A stretch of DNA of 64,000 nt from Halegenticoccus tardaugens (GTDB taxonomy: Archaea; Halobacteriota; Halobacteria; Halobacteriales; Haloferacaceae). Below are positions 49,432-57,697 of the stretch, piece after piece. The position numbers were made by a program, and so were the translations under genes. Below the pieces are notes generated by a model. It had not been told where the DNA came from. It saw only the letters and a list, made by a program, of their open reading frames with translations, and searched no databases. Within the stretch, counting starts at the first letter, position 1; every line of letters begins with the position of its first letter. The DNA is taken from positions 102,079 through 166,078 of the forward strand of contig NZ_SDIC01000004.1 of NCBI RefSeq assembly GCF_004116405.1, given 5' to 3'.

Positions 49432-49473
49432 ATGACCCGCACCGCGGCCCCAAACCGGAGGACGAGAGACTGA
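49432..49473 (+). CDS. Leaderless 13-residue leader peptide before truD
   Basis: ATG 49432 lies at the predicted transcription start and encodes [13 protein letters not shown], ending in TGA at 49471-49473 whose last base is the A of the truD ATG (TGATG). GGAGGA within it (49457-49462) can act as ribosome binding site for truD. The design is that of a small cistron coupled to the next gene. Peptide function, if any, is unknown. Confidence 0.5.
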   Translation: MTRTAAPNRRTRD

Positions 49474-50834
49474 TGCGCGAGGCGCACACCGTGGAGCGAC
49501 GGGTCGGCATGGAGTACTACGTAAGCGACGTCGACGGCGTCGGCGGCAGGCTCCGCGTCGACGTCGACGACTTCCGCGTCCGCGAGTTGGAGCGATTCGA
49601 CGCCGAACCGCTCTCGTCGGATCCGGGCGCGTACGGCCACCTCGTGCTGCGCGTCACCCTCCGCGGCTGGGACACGAACGACTTCGCCGCGCGGCTCTCG
49701 GACGCGCTCGGGATCAGCCGCGAGCGGGTCTCGTGGGCGGGCACGAAGGACAAACGCGCGGTCACGACGCAGCTTTTCACCGTTCGCGACGCCGACCCGG
49801 AGCGCCTGCCCGAGGTCCGCGACGCCGAGATCGAGGTCCTCGGACGCGCCGGCCGCGACCTCGGCTTCGGCGACCTGGCCGGCAACGCCTTCGAGATTCG
49901 GGTTCGCGAACCCGATCGCCCCGAAAACGCCGACGCGATCACGGCGCAGCTTCGGACCTTCGCGGGCGGTGACGGCGAAGGAGGAAACGAGGGCGGCCCG
50001 ATCGCCGTCCCCAACTACTTCGGACAGCAGCGCTTCGGCAGCATGCGTCCGGTGACCCACGAGGTCGGCCTCCGCGTCGTCCGCGGGGAGTGGCGCGGGG
50101 CCGTGCTCGCCTACGTCGGCAACCCCGCCGAGACGGAACCCGACGACACCCGCGACGCGCGGGCGTTCGTCGACGAGCAGGCGTCGCGCGACGATCCCGA
50201 CTGGCGCGCCGCGCTCCGTCGGATGCCCGGCCGCCTGCGCTACGAGCGGTCGATGCTCCACCGGCTGGCCGACGAGGGGGCGGAGACGCCCGACGACTTC
50301 AAGCGCGCGCTGGAGGCGGTTCCGTCGAATCTCCAGCGGCTGTTCGTCAACGCCGCCCAGTCGTACGCGTTCAACCGCATCCTGAGCGAGCGCCTCCGCC
50401 GCGGCCTGCCGTTCGACCGCCCCGTCGAGGGGGACGTGGTCTGCTTCGCGGACCGGGACGCGCCCGACGAACTCGTCGCGCCGGACGCCGACCGCCTTCA
50501 GCGCGTTACCGGGCGACGGGTCGAGGTCGTGGCGAAACACTGCGAGCGCGGCCGGGCGTTCGTCACCGCACCCCTCGTCGGCACCGAGACCGAACTCGGC
50601 GAGAGGGAACCCGGCGAGATCGAATGCGACGTCCTCGCCGACCTCGGTCTCGATCCGTCGGACTTCGCCCTCCCCGGGAACTTCGAGTCGACCGGGACGC
50701 GGCGGGCGATCCTCCTGCGGACCGATCTGACGGTCGGGCGCGACCCGCTCGCCTTCTCCTTCGCGCTCCCGAGCGGCTCTTACGCGACGGCCGTGATGCG
50801 CGAGTACCTGAAGGCGGGGCCGCTCGATCTGTAG
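49473..50834 (+). CDS. truD: tRNA pseudouridine(13) synthase TruD
   Basis: A 453-residue TruD. The catalytic motif is [18 protein letters not shown] with the essential Asp, preceded by [18 protein letters not shown], and followed by [13 protein letters not shown] and [21 protein letters not shown]. The long insertion domain and the C-terminal region [17 protein letters not shown] are typical. It makes pseudouridine at tRNA position 13. ATG 49473 precedes [18 protein letters not shown] and overlaps the stop of a leader peptide; codons further upstream in this frame lie in the promoter. Confidence 0.94.
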   Translation: MREAHTVERRVGMEYYVSDVDGVGGRLRVDVDDFRVRELERFDAEPLSSDPGAYGHLVLRVTLRGWDTNDFAARLSDALGISRERVSWAGTKDKRAVTTQLFTVRDADPERLPEVRDAEIEVLGRAGRDLGFGDLAGNAFEIRVREPDRPENADAITAQLRTFAGGDGEGGNEGGPIAVPNYFGQQRFGSMRPVTHEVGLRVVRGEWRGAVLAYVGNPAETEPDDTRDARAFVDEQASRDDPDWRAALRRMPGRLRYERSMLHRLADEGAETPDDFKRALEAVPSNLQRLFVNAAQSYAFNRILSERLRRGLPFDRPVEGDVVCFADRDAPDELVAPDADRLQRVTGRRVEVVAKHCERGRAFVTAPLVGTETELGEREPGEIECDVLADLGLDPSDFALPGNFESTGTRRAILLRTDLTVGRDPLAFSFALPSGSYATAVMREYLKAGPLDL

Positions 50835-50941
50835 CCGACGATCGGCGGCCGATCTTCCCCGCGATCGACCACCTCGTCTCGTCCGATCCGCTCCGACCGA
50901 AACCGTCATTCCGTTCGCGCAACCATCCGTCGGTACTACTC

Positions 50942-51631
50942 ATGAATATCGACTGGCGAACCTACCTCATCACGCAGGCGGATCTGTCCGCGGGACGGAC
51001 GACGCCGGAGATCGTCGCCGCCGCGATCGAGGGCGGCGTCGGCGTCGTCCAGTTGCGCGAAAAACACGCGACCGTCCGCGAGCGGCTCCGCGTCGGCCGC
51101 GAGGTTCGATCCCTGACGGCCGACGCGCGCGTGCCGTTCGTCGTGAACGACCGCGTCGACCTCGCGCTGGCGCTCGACGCCGACGGGGTCCACCTCGGCG
51201 ACGATGACCTCCCCGTCGCCGCGGCGCGCGACCTCCTCGGCGACGACGCCATCGTCGGACGGTCGGTGTCGAGCGTCGCGGGCGCGGAGCGGGCAGAAGC
51301 GACGGGGGCGGACTACCTCGGCGTCGGCGCGGTGTTCCCGACGGAATCGAAGAACGTGACGTCGGAGCAGGCGGAACGCGGGGTCGAGACGGTCCGGCGC
51401 GTCGCCGACGCGGTCGACCTGCCGCTCGTCGGCGTCGGCGGGATCACCCCCGAGAACGCGGACGAGGTCGCGGCCGCGGGAGCCGACGGAGCGGCCGTCA
51501 TCACCGCGATCACGGCGGCGGACCATCCGGCGGCGGCGACGCGGGCGCTCCGCGAGGCGGTCGATGCGGGACGCGCGACGGGCGCGGACGACGCGGCGTC
51601 GACGGGAACCGAGCGAGGCGACGGCCGGTGA
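50942..51631 (+). CDS. thiE: Thiamine-phosphate synthase
   Basis: A 229-residue ThiE. Motifs are RTYLITQADLSAGRTTPEIV, GVGVVQLREKHATVRE, VPFVVNDRVDLALALDADG, VHLGDDDLPVAAAR and IVGRSVSSVAGA, with the pyrophosphate loop GVGGITPENADEV. It joins the thiazole phosphate and the pyrimidine pyrophosphate into thiamine phosphate. It shows a Gly/Ala-rich tail. thiM follows with a four-base overlap, so the pair is cotranscribed. Confidence 0.95.
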   Translation: MNIDWRTYLITQADLSAGRTTPEIVAAAIEGGVGVVQLREKHATVRERLRVGREVRSLTADARVPFVVNDRVDLALALDADGVHLGDDDLPVAAARDLLGDDAIVGRSVSSVAGAERAEATGADYLGVGAVFPTESKNVTSEQAERGVETVRRVADAVDLPLVGVGGITPENADEVAAAGADGAAVITAITAADHPAAATRALREAVDAGRATGADDAASTGTERGDGR

Positions 51632-52446
51632 CCGACGCGACGCCCGCGGTGAGCGAGTCGCTCGCCGCGATCGCGGCGACCAGTCCGCTCGTGCAGTCCA
51701 TCACGAACGAGGTGACGGTGAACGACGTCGCGAACGTTACCCTCCACTGGGGCGGCCTGCCGGTGATGGCCGACGACCGCCGGGAGGTGGCCGAGATGGT
51801 CGCGGGCGCGGACGCCCTGCTCCTGAACATGGGGACCGTGAGCGAAGCCGGCGAGCGCGCGATGCTGGAGGCGGGTCGGGCGGCGAACGAGCGCGGCGTT
51901 CCCGTCGTCTTCGACCCGGTCGGCGCGGGCGCGACGCCGACGCGGACGGCGGTGGCGACGCGCGTCTGCGAGGAGCTCGACCTCGCGGTCGTGAACGGGA
52001 ATTACGGCGAGGTAAGCACGCTCGCCGGCGCGGACGGCGCGGTCCGCGGCGTCGAGTCGGTCGGCGAGTACGGCGATATCGCGGCCAGCGCGGAGGCGCT
52101 CGCGGCCGAGACCGGCGCGGTCGTCGTCGCGTCGGGCGAGACGGACGTCGTCGCCGACGCGGAGCGCGCGGTCGAGGTGCGCGGGGGCCACCCGTCGCTC
52201 GGCGAGGTCGTCGGAACCGGGTGCATGCTCGGCGTCACGGCGGCGACGTTCCGCGCGGCCGTCGCCGATCCGTTCGCGGCCGGCCTCGACGCCGTCCTCG
52301 CGTTCGGACTGGCGGCCGAGCGCGCGGCGGAGACGGACCCGGCCGGCCCGGCGAGCTTCAAGGTCGCGTTCCTCGACGCGGTCGCGGCGCTCTCTCCGGA
52401 GACCGTCGACGACGCGCCGCTGGCCGACCGCGTCGAATCCGCGTGA
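51628..52446 (+). CDS. thiM: Hydroxyethylthiazole kinase
   Basis: A 272-residue ribokinase-like ThiM: SPLVQSITNEVTVNDVANVT, GGLPVMADDRREVAEM, ALLLNMGTVSEAGERAM, VVFDPVGAGATPTRT, VVNGNYGEVSTLAG and VVGTGCMLGVTAATF, the last containing the anion hole and catalytic Cys region. It phosphorylates salvaged thiazole alcohol. Start GTG 51628 overlaps the thiE stop (GTGA). Together with thi4 this gives both new synthesis and salvage of the thiazole half. Confidence 0.95.
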   Translation: MTDATPAVSESLAAIAATSPLVQSITNEVTVNDVANVTLHWGGLPVMADDRREVAEMVAGADALLLNMGTVSEAGERAMLEAGRAANERGVPVVFDPVGAGATPTRTAVATRVCEELDLAVVNGNYGEVSTLAGADGAVRGVESVGEYGDIAASAEALAAETGAVVVASGETDVVADAERAVEVRGGHPSLGEVVGTGCMLGVTAATFRAAVADPFAAGLDAVLAFGLAAERAAETDPAGPASFKVAFLDAVAALSPETVDDAPLADRVESA

Positions 52447-52571
52447 CGATCGCGTCGAATCGACGTGGCGGGGGCGATCTCGCCGAGTCGAGTTCGCCCG
52501 ACGAGGGCGACCGTTCGGCCGTTCGGCCGCAAACGAACGGAGTTATAGCCCGGCGGCGGCGACCCCCTGCC

Positions 52572-53291
52572 ATGAACTGCCGGCGGTGTGGCACTCCCCT
52601 CGAAAAGCCGGGCGACTACTGTCTCACGTGCAACACCGCCAACTGCGACGCTGTCGTCGCCGACTTCGACCGCGACCGGGCGACGATCACGATGCTCGAC
52701 GGCGAGGCGATCGTCGGCGAGACGACCGTGACGACGGTCCCCGAGACGGGCGAGGAGGCGGGCGTGGTCGAACTCCGGAACTTCGCGGGGCGCGTCGCGG
52801 ACGAGATCCGGCGCAAGCGGCCCGAGGCGGTGTTCGCCGCGGGGGACCGGGAGGTCCTGCGCGAGACGCGCGCGCAGCTCCATTACGAGTTCCTCCGCGT
52901 TCGCGGCGAGGACGTCGTCGCGTCCGTGCTCGACCGCCGCGGGGAGCGCTCGCTCGACGTCGTGGAGACCCCGCCGCGGGAGAAACTCGGCGGCACCCAC
53001 AGCACGCTCATCGGCGGTCGCGCGGGGCGAAAGGCGATCGGCGTCGTCGCGGAGCACCCGCACGTGAAGAAGATCGTCCCCGGACCGATCGACGCGGGCG
53101 GGACCGGGTCCCGGACGGGTCTGCGGGCGAAAGCCACCCGCGCCGACGGCAACGGCAACGTCCGGCTGCTGCTCCGCGACGGGTCGAGCGTGCAGGAAAA
53201 CCGCGTCGTCACGACCGCGATGGACCGCGAGACGGGCGAGTGGGTGCGCGACGACCTGAACGATGCGCTCTCGGACGCCGGCCTGCGGTAG
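52572..53291 (+). CDS. DUF2103 metal-binding protein
   Basis: A 239-residue archaeal protein (DUF2103/COG4031). The N-terminus is a zinc ribbon, CRRCGTPLEKPGDYCLTCN, and the body includes FAGRVADEIRRKRPEAVF, GGTHSTLIGGRAGRKAI and VKKIVPGPIDAGG. Metal binding is suggested by the four cysteines. The reaction or role is unknown. A GTTATAG element near 52540-52546 lies about 29 bases before ATG 52572, suggesting a leaderless message. Confidence 0.88.
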   Translation: MNCRRCGTPLEKPGDYCLTCNTANCDAVVADFDRDRATITMLDGEAIVGETTVTTVPETGEEAGVVELRNFAGRVADEIRRKRPEAVFAAGDREVLRETRAQLHYEFLRVRGEDVVASVLDRRGERSLDVVETPPREKLGGTHSTLIGGRAGRKAIGVVAEHPHVKKIVPGPIDAGGTGSRTGLRAKATRADGNGNVRLLLRDGSSVQENRVVTTAMDRETGEWVRDDLNDALSDAGLR

Positions 53292-53310
53292 CGATGCCCG
53301 TCGATCGCGC

Positions 53311-53997
53311 TCAGCCGAGCGGCGGCGTGAACCGCTGTTCGGGCCGCTCCCGACACTCGTTGTACAGCGCGTTCGTCACGAACGTCTTCAGTGCCCGCCG
53401 GAGCCGTTCGGAGGCGGCTTGCCCGGTGATTCCGAGCGAGTCGCCGAGCTCTTCGAGCGACGCGCTCCGGGGGATGTCGAAGTACCCCGTCTCGATCGCC
53501 TGCACCAGGATGTCGCGCTGGGCTTCCGTCAGCCCGTACGGAACTTCCCCGTCCGTCGACCCCTCCGAGTACAGCCCGCGGAGCGAAAAGGAGATGTCCC
53601 GCTCGCGGCACCGCTCCCGGTACTCGATGAGCGCGTCGTGATCGGGGAACCTGATCCGCATCTCCCAGCCGTTTTCCGTCCCGGTTCCGCTGAGTAACAC
53701 CCCGTCGAGTTCGGCCCAGTCGTCGTAGGTCGCGGCGCGCCGACCGCCGTCCGACAGTTCGACGCGATACCGGCGCGCGCTCTCCGTGTCGGCGAGCAGC
53801 GCGGAGTCCACGACGGTCGGATCGTCGCGGAGGGCGGCGTCGAACTCGCCGGCTCCGTCGCCGCGCGCGCGGAACTGCATCCGGAGCGGCACGCCGTCCG
53901 TCGTGTACACCCGATCGATCGCGACGGACACGCCGGGGGCCGCCGCTAGCGCCGAACCGAGAATCGGGGTTGCGAGGTTGAAGTCGGCGACGATCAC
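53311..53997 (-). CDS. Bat-type HTH regulator
   Basis: A 228-residue regulator. The C-terminal HTH (PF04967 type, from bacterio-opsin activator) is visible as [40 protein letters not shown] and [12 protein letters not shown]. The N-terminal 130 residues form an alpha/beta sensing domain without a recognised ligand site. It probably activates genes under a redox or other environmental cue. Start GTG at 53997. It is divergent from the eL43 operon and convergent with DUF2103. Confidence 0.85.
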   Translation of the reverse strand: MIVADFNLATPILGSALAAAPGVSVAIDRVYTTDGVPLRMQFRARGDGAGEFDAALRDDPTVVDSALLADTESARRYRVELSDGGRRAATYDDWAELDGVLLSGTGTENGWEMRIRFPDHDALIEYRERCRERDISFSLRGLYSEGSTDGEVPYGLTEAQRDILVQAIETGYFDIPRSASLEELGDSLGITGQAASERLRRALKTFVTNALYNECRERPEQRFTPPLG

Positions 53998-54179
53998 GTC
54001 ACTTACGTCGTTCAGCGGATCCGCGTAAAACGCTACGGGCCACGTACACGGAAACCGATACGACCGGTATCGGCGTGAACGAAACCCCTCCGTCGCCGGC
54101 GATTCGGGACGATTCTCCGCCGTCAGAGTCGGTCCGACTCAAAGCCTTTTTGTGCGCGCTCCGGATACAACGCAGTACT

Positions 54180-54455
54180 ATGGCCGAGAAGAAGGCACGA
54201 AAGACCGGGAGCGCCGGCCGGTTCGGCGCGCGGTACGGGCGCGTCTCGCGCAAGCGCGTCTCGGAGATCGAAAGCGACATGCGAAACGCCTCGGTCGACG
54301 GCGACTCGGTAAAGCGCGTCGGAACGGGCATCTGGGTGAACGAGGAGACGGGCGAGAAGTTCACGGGCGGCGCGTACCGCCCGCAGACGCCCGGCGGTCG
54401 CACCGTCCGGCGGTCGATCCGCGCGGCGCTGTCGACCGACGAAGACGACGAGTAA
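54180..54455 (+). CDS. rpl37ae: Ribosomal protein eL43 (L37Ae), zinc-ribbon cysteines lost
   Basis: A 91-residue eL43. [40 protein letters not shown] and [15 protein letters not shown] are typical and cover the length of the family. The four zinc-binding Cys seen in relatives such as Haloarcula (CPNC and CSYC) are absent; the corresponding stretches read SVDGDS and VNEETG. The fold must be held by other contacts. The gene begins a group with rpoP, pcc1, gerW-like, prefoldin and DUF3194 genes, an arrangement that is conserved among archaea. Confidence 0.93.
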   Translation: MAEKKARKTGSAGRFGARYGRVSRKRVSEIESDMRNASVDGDSVKRVGTGIWVNEETGEKFTGGAYRPQTPGGRTVRRSIRAALSTDEDDE

Positions 54456-54474
54456 TCGACATTCCCTCCAAACG

Positions 54475-54609
54475 ATGAGCTATAAGTGTTCTCGGTGTAA
54501 GCGGGACGTGGAACTGGACGAGTACGGCGGGGTCCGCTGCCCGTACTGCGGCCACCGCGTGCTCCTGAAAGAGCGGAGTCGGGACGTAAAGGAAGTCTCG
54601 GTCGAGTAG
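54475..54609 (+). CDS. rpoP: DNA-directed RNA polymerase subunit Rpo12 (RpoP)
   Basis: A 44-residue zinc-ribbon protein: [16 protein letters not shown] then [16 protein letters not shown]. The four cysteines (Cys-X2-Cys twice) and the length match archaeal Rpo12, a small subunit of RNA polymerase. It lies 19 bases after eL43 and four before pcc1. Start ATG 54475. Confidence 0.95.
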   Translation: MSYKCSRCKRDVELDEYGGVRCPYCGHRVLLKERSRDVKEVSVE

Positions 54610-54613
54610 GCGC

Positions 54614-54877
54614 GTGGCGCACGACGGGCCCCGACCGAACCGCGCGTTGCTTCGTTTCGAGTACGACGACGAGCGACGCGCCCGCATCGTCGAACGGAGC
54701 GTCGGCGTCGAGGTGGGCGAGATCGACGACGCCCGCTCCGCGGCGACGGTCGAGCGCGACGGGCGGAGCGTCGCGGTTCGCGTCTCGGCGGCAGACCTCG
54801 TCGCGCTCCGGGCGGGCGTGAACTCGTGGACGCGGATGGTGTCGGTCGCGGAGCGGACGATCGACGCCGCGGAGTGA
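54614..54877 (+). CDS. pcc1: KEOPS complex subunit Pcc1
   Basis: An 87-residue Pcc1. The family pattern is ALLRFEYDDERRARIVERSVGVE, then a strand with AATVERDGRSVAVRVSAADLVALRAGVNSWTRMV near the end. Pcc1 dimers organise the KEOPS complex that makes t6A37 in tRNA. GTG start at 54614, four bases after rpoP, so the two are translationally linked. Confidence 0.9.
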   Translation: MAHDGPRPNRALLRFEYDDERRARIVERSVGVEVGEIDDARSAATVERDGRSVAVRVSAADLVALRAGVNSWTRMVSVAERTIDAAE

Positions 54878-54987
54878 CGGGAGACCGGCGACGTCGACGA
54901 CCTCCTCGCCGCCGGCGTCTCTCCGCGCGTCCCCGCCGACTCAAGGGTTATCTCCGCGAGCGTCGTACCGCATGCGGTGAAACCACG

Positions 54988-55380
54988 ATGAATGCAGCGG
55001 AGCGATTCCTGTCGATCGTCGAGCGACTGACCGAACGCGGCAGCGTCCGCTCGGTCTTCGGCGAGCCGATCCTCTCGGAGGGGCGGACGACGGTCCCGGT
55101 CGCGAAGGTCGCCTACGGCTTCGGCGGCGGATTCGGAACCGACGGGCGCGACCGACCGGCGGACGAGCGCGCCGGCGACGCCGCAGACGAGATCGCCGGG
55201 GACGAAGGCGGTGGCGTCGGCGGCGGCGTCTCGGTCACGCCCCTCGGCGTCCTCGAGATCACTGAGGACCGGATCCGGTTCGTCAGGTTCGACGACCGAC
55301 GACGGACGATCGCGGCGGCGACGGTCGGCGCCGTCGTCGGCTTTCTGGCCGCGCGGCGGTTCGATCGTCGCCCCGACTGA
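54988..55380 (+). CDS. GerW/YtfJ-family protein
   Basis: A 130-residue protein of the GerW (YtfJ) family: [29 protein letters not shown], an acidic Asp/Glu/Gly-rich loop (about 52-78), then [19 protein letters not shown] and a C-terminal hydrophobic stretch [16 protein letters not shown] that may anchor it to the membrane. In Bacillus the family is linked to spores; here the function is unknown. The gene is 110 bases after pcc1 and likely has its own promoter. Confidence 0.85.
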   Translation: MNAAERFLSIVERLTERGSVRSVFGEPILSEGRTTVPVAKVAYGFGGGFGTDGRDRPADERAGDAADEIAGDEGGGVGGGVSVTPLGVLEITEDRIRFVRFDDRRRTIAAATVGAVVGFLAARRFDRRPD

Positions 55381-55441
55381 GTCGTCGACCGGTCGCCTCG
55401 GAATACGGGGCTTTTTCAGTCCGGGACCCGTCGTCCCGCTC

Positions 55442-55840
55442 ATGCAAGGCAATCTACCCCCCGAGGCGCAGGAGAAACTCGAACAGCTGCAGGACCTCCA
55501 AGAGACGGCGCAGAAGGTCGCGGCGCAGAAACAGCAGACCGAATCGACGCTCACGGAGTCGCGATCGGCGCTCGAAGCCCTCGACGGGATCGACGAGGAC
55601 ACCGCCATGTACCGCGAGATCGGCGAACTCCTCGTCGAGACGGAGTACGACGAAGCCCACGAGACCCTCACGGACAGGGTCGACAGCCTCGAGATACGCG
55701 CCGAGCAGCTGAAAAAACAGGAGAACCGCGTTCAGGAGCAGTTCGAGAGCCTCCAGAGCGAGCTCCAGCAGCTGCTCCAGGGCGGCGCGGGCGGCGGCCC
55801 GAGCGGTCCGATGGGACCGGGCGGCGCGGGCGGCGCGTAA
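55442..55840 (+). CDS. pfdB: Prefoldin subunit beta
   Basis: A 132-residue prefoldin beta. Two long helices (residues about 8-50 and 70-112, [20 protein letters not shown] and [18 protein letters not shown]) flank a short hairpin with [10 protein letters not shown], the classical beta-subunit layout, and the tail is rich in Gly and Ala. Prefoldin captures unfolded proteins for the thermosome. It starts 61 bases after gerW. DUF3194 begins six bases after its stop. Confidence 0.93.
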   Translation: MQGNLPPEAQEKLEQLQDLQETAQKVAAQKQQTESTLTESRSALEALDGIDEDTAMYREIGELLVETEYDEAHETLTDRVDSLEIRAEQLKKQENRVQEQFESLQSELQQLLQGGAGGGPSGPMGPGGAGGA

Positions 55841-55846
55841 CCGTCG

Positions 55847-56110
55847 ATGACGGACGAGGAAACGGGCGCGGGTCCGAGCGACGACGAAGTCGTCGAGACG
55901 GCGGCCGAGGCGGCGGAGGGCGTCATCTTCGCCACCTACCGCCAGTCCGACGTGCGCGACTTCGACGTGACCGTCACCTTCGAGGAGGGCGTTCTGGAGG
56001 TCGACGTGTACCTCAACGCCCCCGACGACGAGGCGGACCCCGAAGCGGTCGCCGACGAGGCCGCGCGCGCGGCCCGCGACGCGGTCGACGACCTTTTCGA
56101 CGGCGCGTAG
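55847..56110 (+). CDS. DUF3194-family protein
   Basis: An 87-residue acidic protein with ETAAEAAEGVIFATYRQSDV, then DFDVTVTFEEGVLEVDVYLNA and a C-terminal helix AARAARDAVDDLFDG. This is the archaeal DUF3194 family, regularly found beside prefoldin beta, with no known function. It is coupled to pfdB through a six-base gap. Confidence 0.85.
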   Translation: MTDEETGAGPSDDEVVETAAEAAEGVIFATYRQSDVRDFDVTVTFEEGVLEVDVYLNAPDDEADPEAVADEAARAARDAVDDLFDGA

Positions 56111-56276
56111 CCGCCGAACCGCTCGGCGGCGAGCGACGCCCCGGATCGAGTCGCGAGTCCCCTCGGACGCCTCGCGACCGGGCCTGAACGGGCGCTGTCG
56201 GCGTCGACGCTGCTCCGCGGAGCGGCGGGTATCCGTCGGCAAAAACGTTTTGTACCACCGTGATTATCGTTAGCAC

Positions 56277-56477
56277 ATGTCTGTCCGACGGACCATGGGG
56301 ACGACGGCGCTGGACCGGCTCAGGGCGCGCTACGACGCCGAGGAACGGATCTGCGGCAAGTGCGGCTACGACGACGACGAGGGCGGCTGGCAGGTCGAAA
56401 CGACCGGCAGTCGGGTGCTGTACCGCCACGTTTGCCCGAGCTGCGGCGCGATAGAGCGGCGAGAGCTCCGCCTGTAG
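56277..56477 (+). CDS. Small zinc-finger protein (HVO_0649-type)
   Basis: A 66-residue protein with two CxxC pairs (ICGKCGYDDD and VCPSCGAIERR) around a beta-rich middle DEGGWQVETTGSRVLYRH. It matches the short haloarchaeal zinc-finger proteins typified by HVO_0649; a role in regulation or protein contacts is suspected, not shown. ATG 56277 follows an AT-rich promoter region (56246-56270). Confidence 0.8.
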   Translation: MSVRRTMGTTALDRLRARYDAEERICGKCGYDDDEGGWQVETTGSRVLYRHVCPSCGAIERRELRL

Positions 56478-56627
56478 AACCTGCCGCGCCGACGAAGCGA
56501 CGGCCGAGAGGCGTCGCACGTCGTCTCGGAGGGAACGAAACGACCGAGAAGCCTGCGTCCCCGTGGCCGGTGGAGTACTTGCGAACAACGACATCCTTAT
56601 GTCCCGATCGCGGGTACGGGTGAGTAC

Positions 56628-56666
56628 ATGGTCGCACAGACGATGGATCGCGTTCCGCGACGGTGA
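56628..56666 (+). CDS. Leaderless 12-residue leader peptide
   Basis: A CCTTATG element near 56595-56601 lies about 30 bases before ATG 56628, which encodes MVAQTMDRVPRR and a TGA at 56664-56666. The DUF7388 gene starts 30 bases later with GGTGA as its ribosome binding site. Unlike the other leader peptides here, the stop does not overlap the next start. Confidence 0.35.
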   Translation: MVAQTMDRVPRR

Positions 56667-56696
56667 ATCGATTCTTTTGAACAGTGGTGATCTCCG

Positions 56697-57479
56697 ATGC
56701 TGACCGGTGAGCGCGCCGTGACGAGGACGGGGCTGGACGCCGCCGCCCTGAAGCCCAGAGAATGCGACGTGCGCCGGGCGCTCGACCTGCCGCTCGATTC
56801 GGTCGCCATCGACTACGAGGGCCGCGACCACCTCCCCGACGCCGCGACCCTCCGCGAACTCGCCCGGGTGAAGGAGGTGTGGCTGACGACGCCCGTTCGC
56901 GCGGACGGCTTCGACCCCCTCGGCGACGATTCGCTCTACGAGTGGGTGCCGGAGGGAGTCGGACAGGTGCTCGTGGCGGGGCACCCCGCCTACCTCACGG
57001 ACGGGGAGCGCTCGCGGGCGATCGCGCCCCGCCTCGGCGCGGCCAGAGAGCGCGTCCCCGACGCGTGGGTCGGGACGGAGGGCGTCGAACGGGTCGCGCT
57101 CGCGGCGGGCGGCACGCAGTACGAACTGCTCTCGCGCACGACCGAGCGCGACTTCCGCGCCCTCCGCGCCGCCGGCTTCGAGGGCGAACTCGCGCTCTAC
57201 GCGCCGACCGTGCTGACCGACGACGAGGACGCCGTCCTCGACGCCGTCGGCGGGTACGCCGCCCGCCGTCGCCCGGTCGCCCGGGCGCTCCCCGACGGGT
57301 GCCCAACCGACGGCGGCGCGACCGGTCGGGCCCGCGACGTCCTCTCGGAGGCGATCCGCGACTACGCGCTCGTCGGCGCGCCAGAGGCGGTCGGCGAGCG
57401 CGTCCGGGCGCTGAAGGACGCCGGCGCGGACGTGGTCGTCGGCTACCCCGCGCGGGGCGTCGAGGAGTTCCTCGGCTGA
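56697..57479 (+). CDS. DUF7388-like protein with luciferase-like C-terminus
   Basis: A 260-residue protein conserved in haloarchaea. It has LDLPLDSVAIDYEGRDHLPD, VKEVWLTTPVRADGFDPLGDDSLYEW and, near the C-terminus, DYALVGAPEAVGERVRALKDAGADVVVGYP, a segment shared with F420-dependent luciferase-like enzymes. Full barrel motifs for the cofactor are not evident, so enzymatic activity is uncertain. Followed by an FAD oxidoreductase gene about 220 bases downstream. Confidence 0.7.
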   Translation: MLTGERAVTRTGLDAAALKPRECDVRRALDLPLDSVAIDYEGRDHLPDAATLRELARVKEVWLTTPVRADGFDPLGDDSLYEWVPEGVGQVLVAGHPAYLTDGERSRAIAPRLGAARERVPDAWVGTEGVERVALAAGGTQYELLSRTTERDFRALRAAGFEGELALYAPTVLTDDEDAVLDAVGGYAARRRPVARALPDGCPTDGGATGRARDVLSEAIRDYALVGAPEAVGERVRALKDAGADVVVGYPARGVEEFLG

Positions 57480-57697
57480 GCGAGACCCCAAGCCCTCGCC
57501 GAAACCTACAGCTAAGTGACTCAGGGCCGTTCGGCGGGCATGAACGTTTCAGCCGCGGGCTCGTCCCCGACGGCGCGGACGGCACGGACGAGGTGGATGT
57601 CGTCGGCGGATCGGTTGGATCGGTCGGATCGGACGTCTCCGACGAGTCGAGCGAATCGAACGCGGTCGACGGCACCGCCGTCGCGGCGGGGTCGGCG

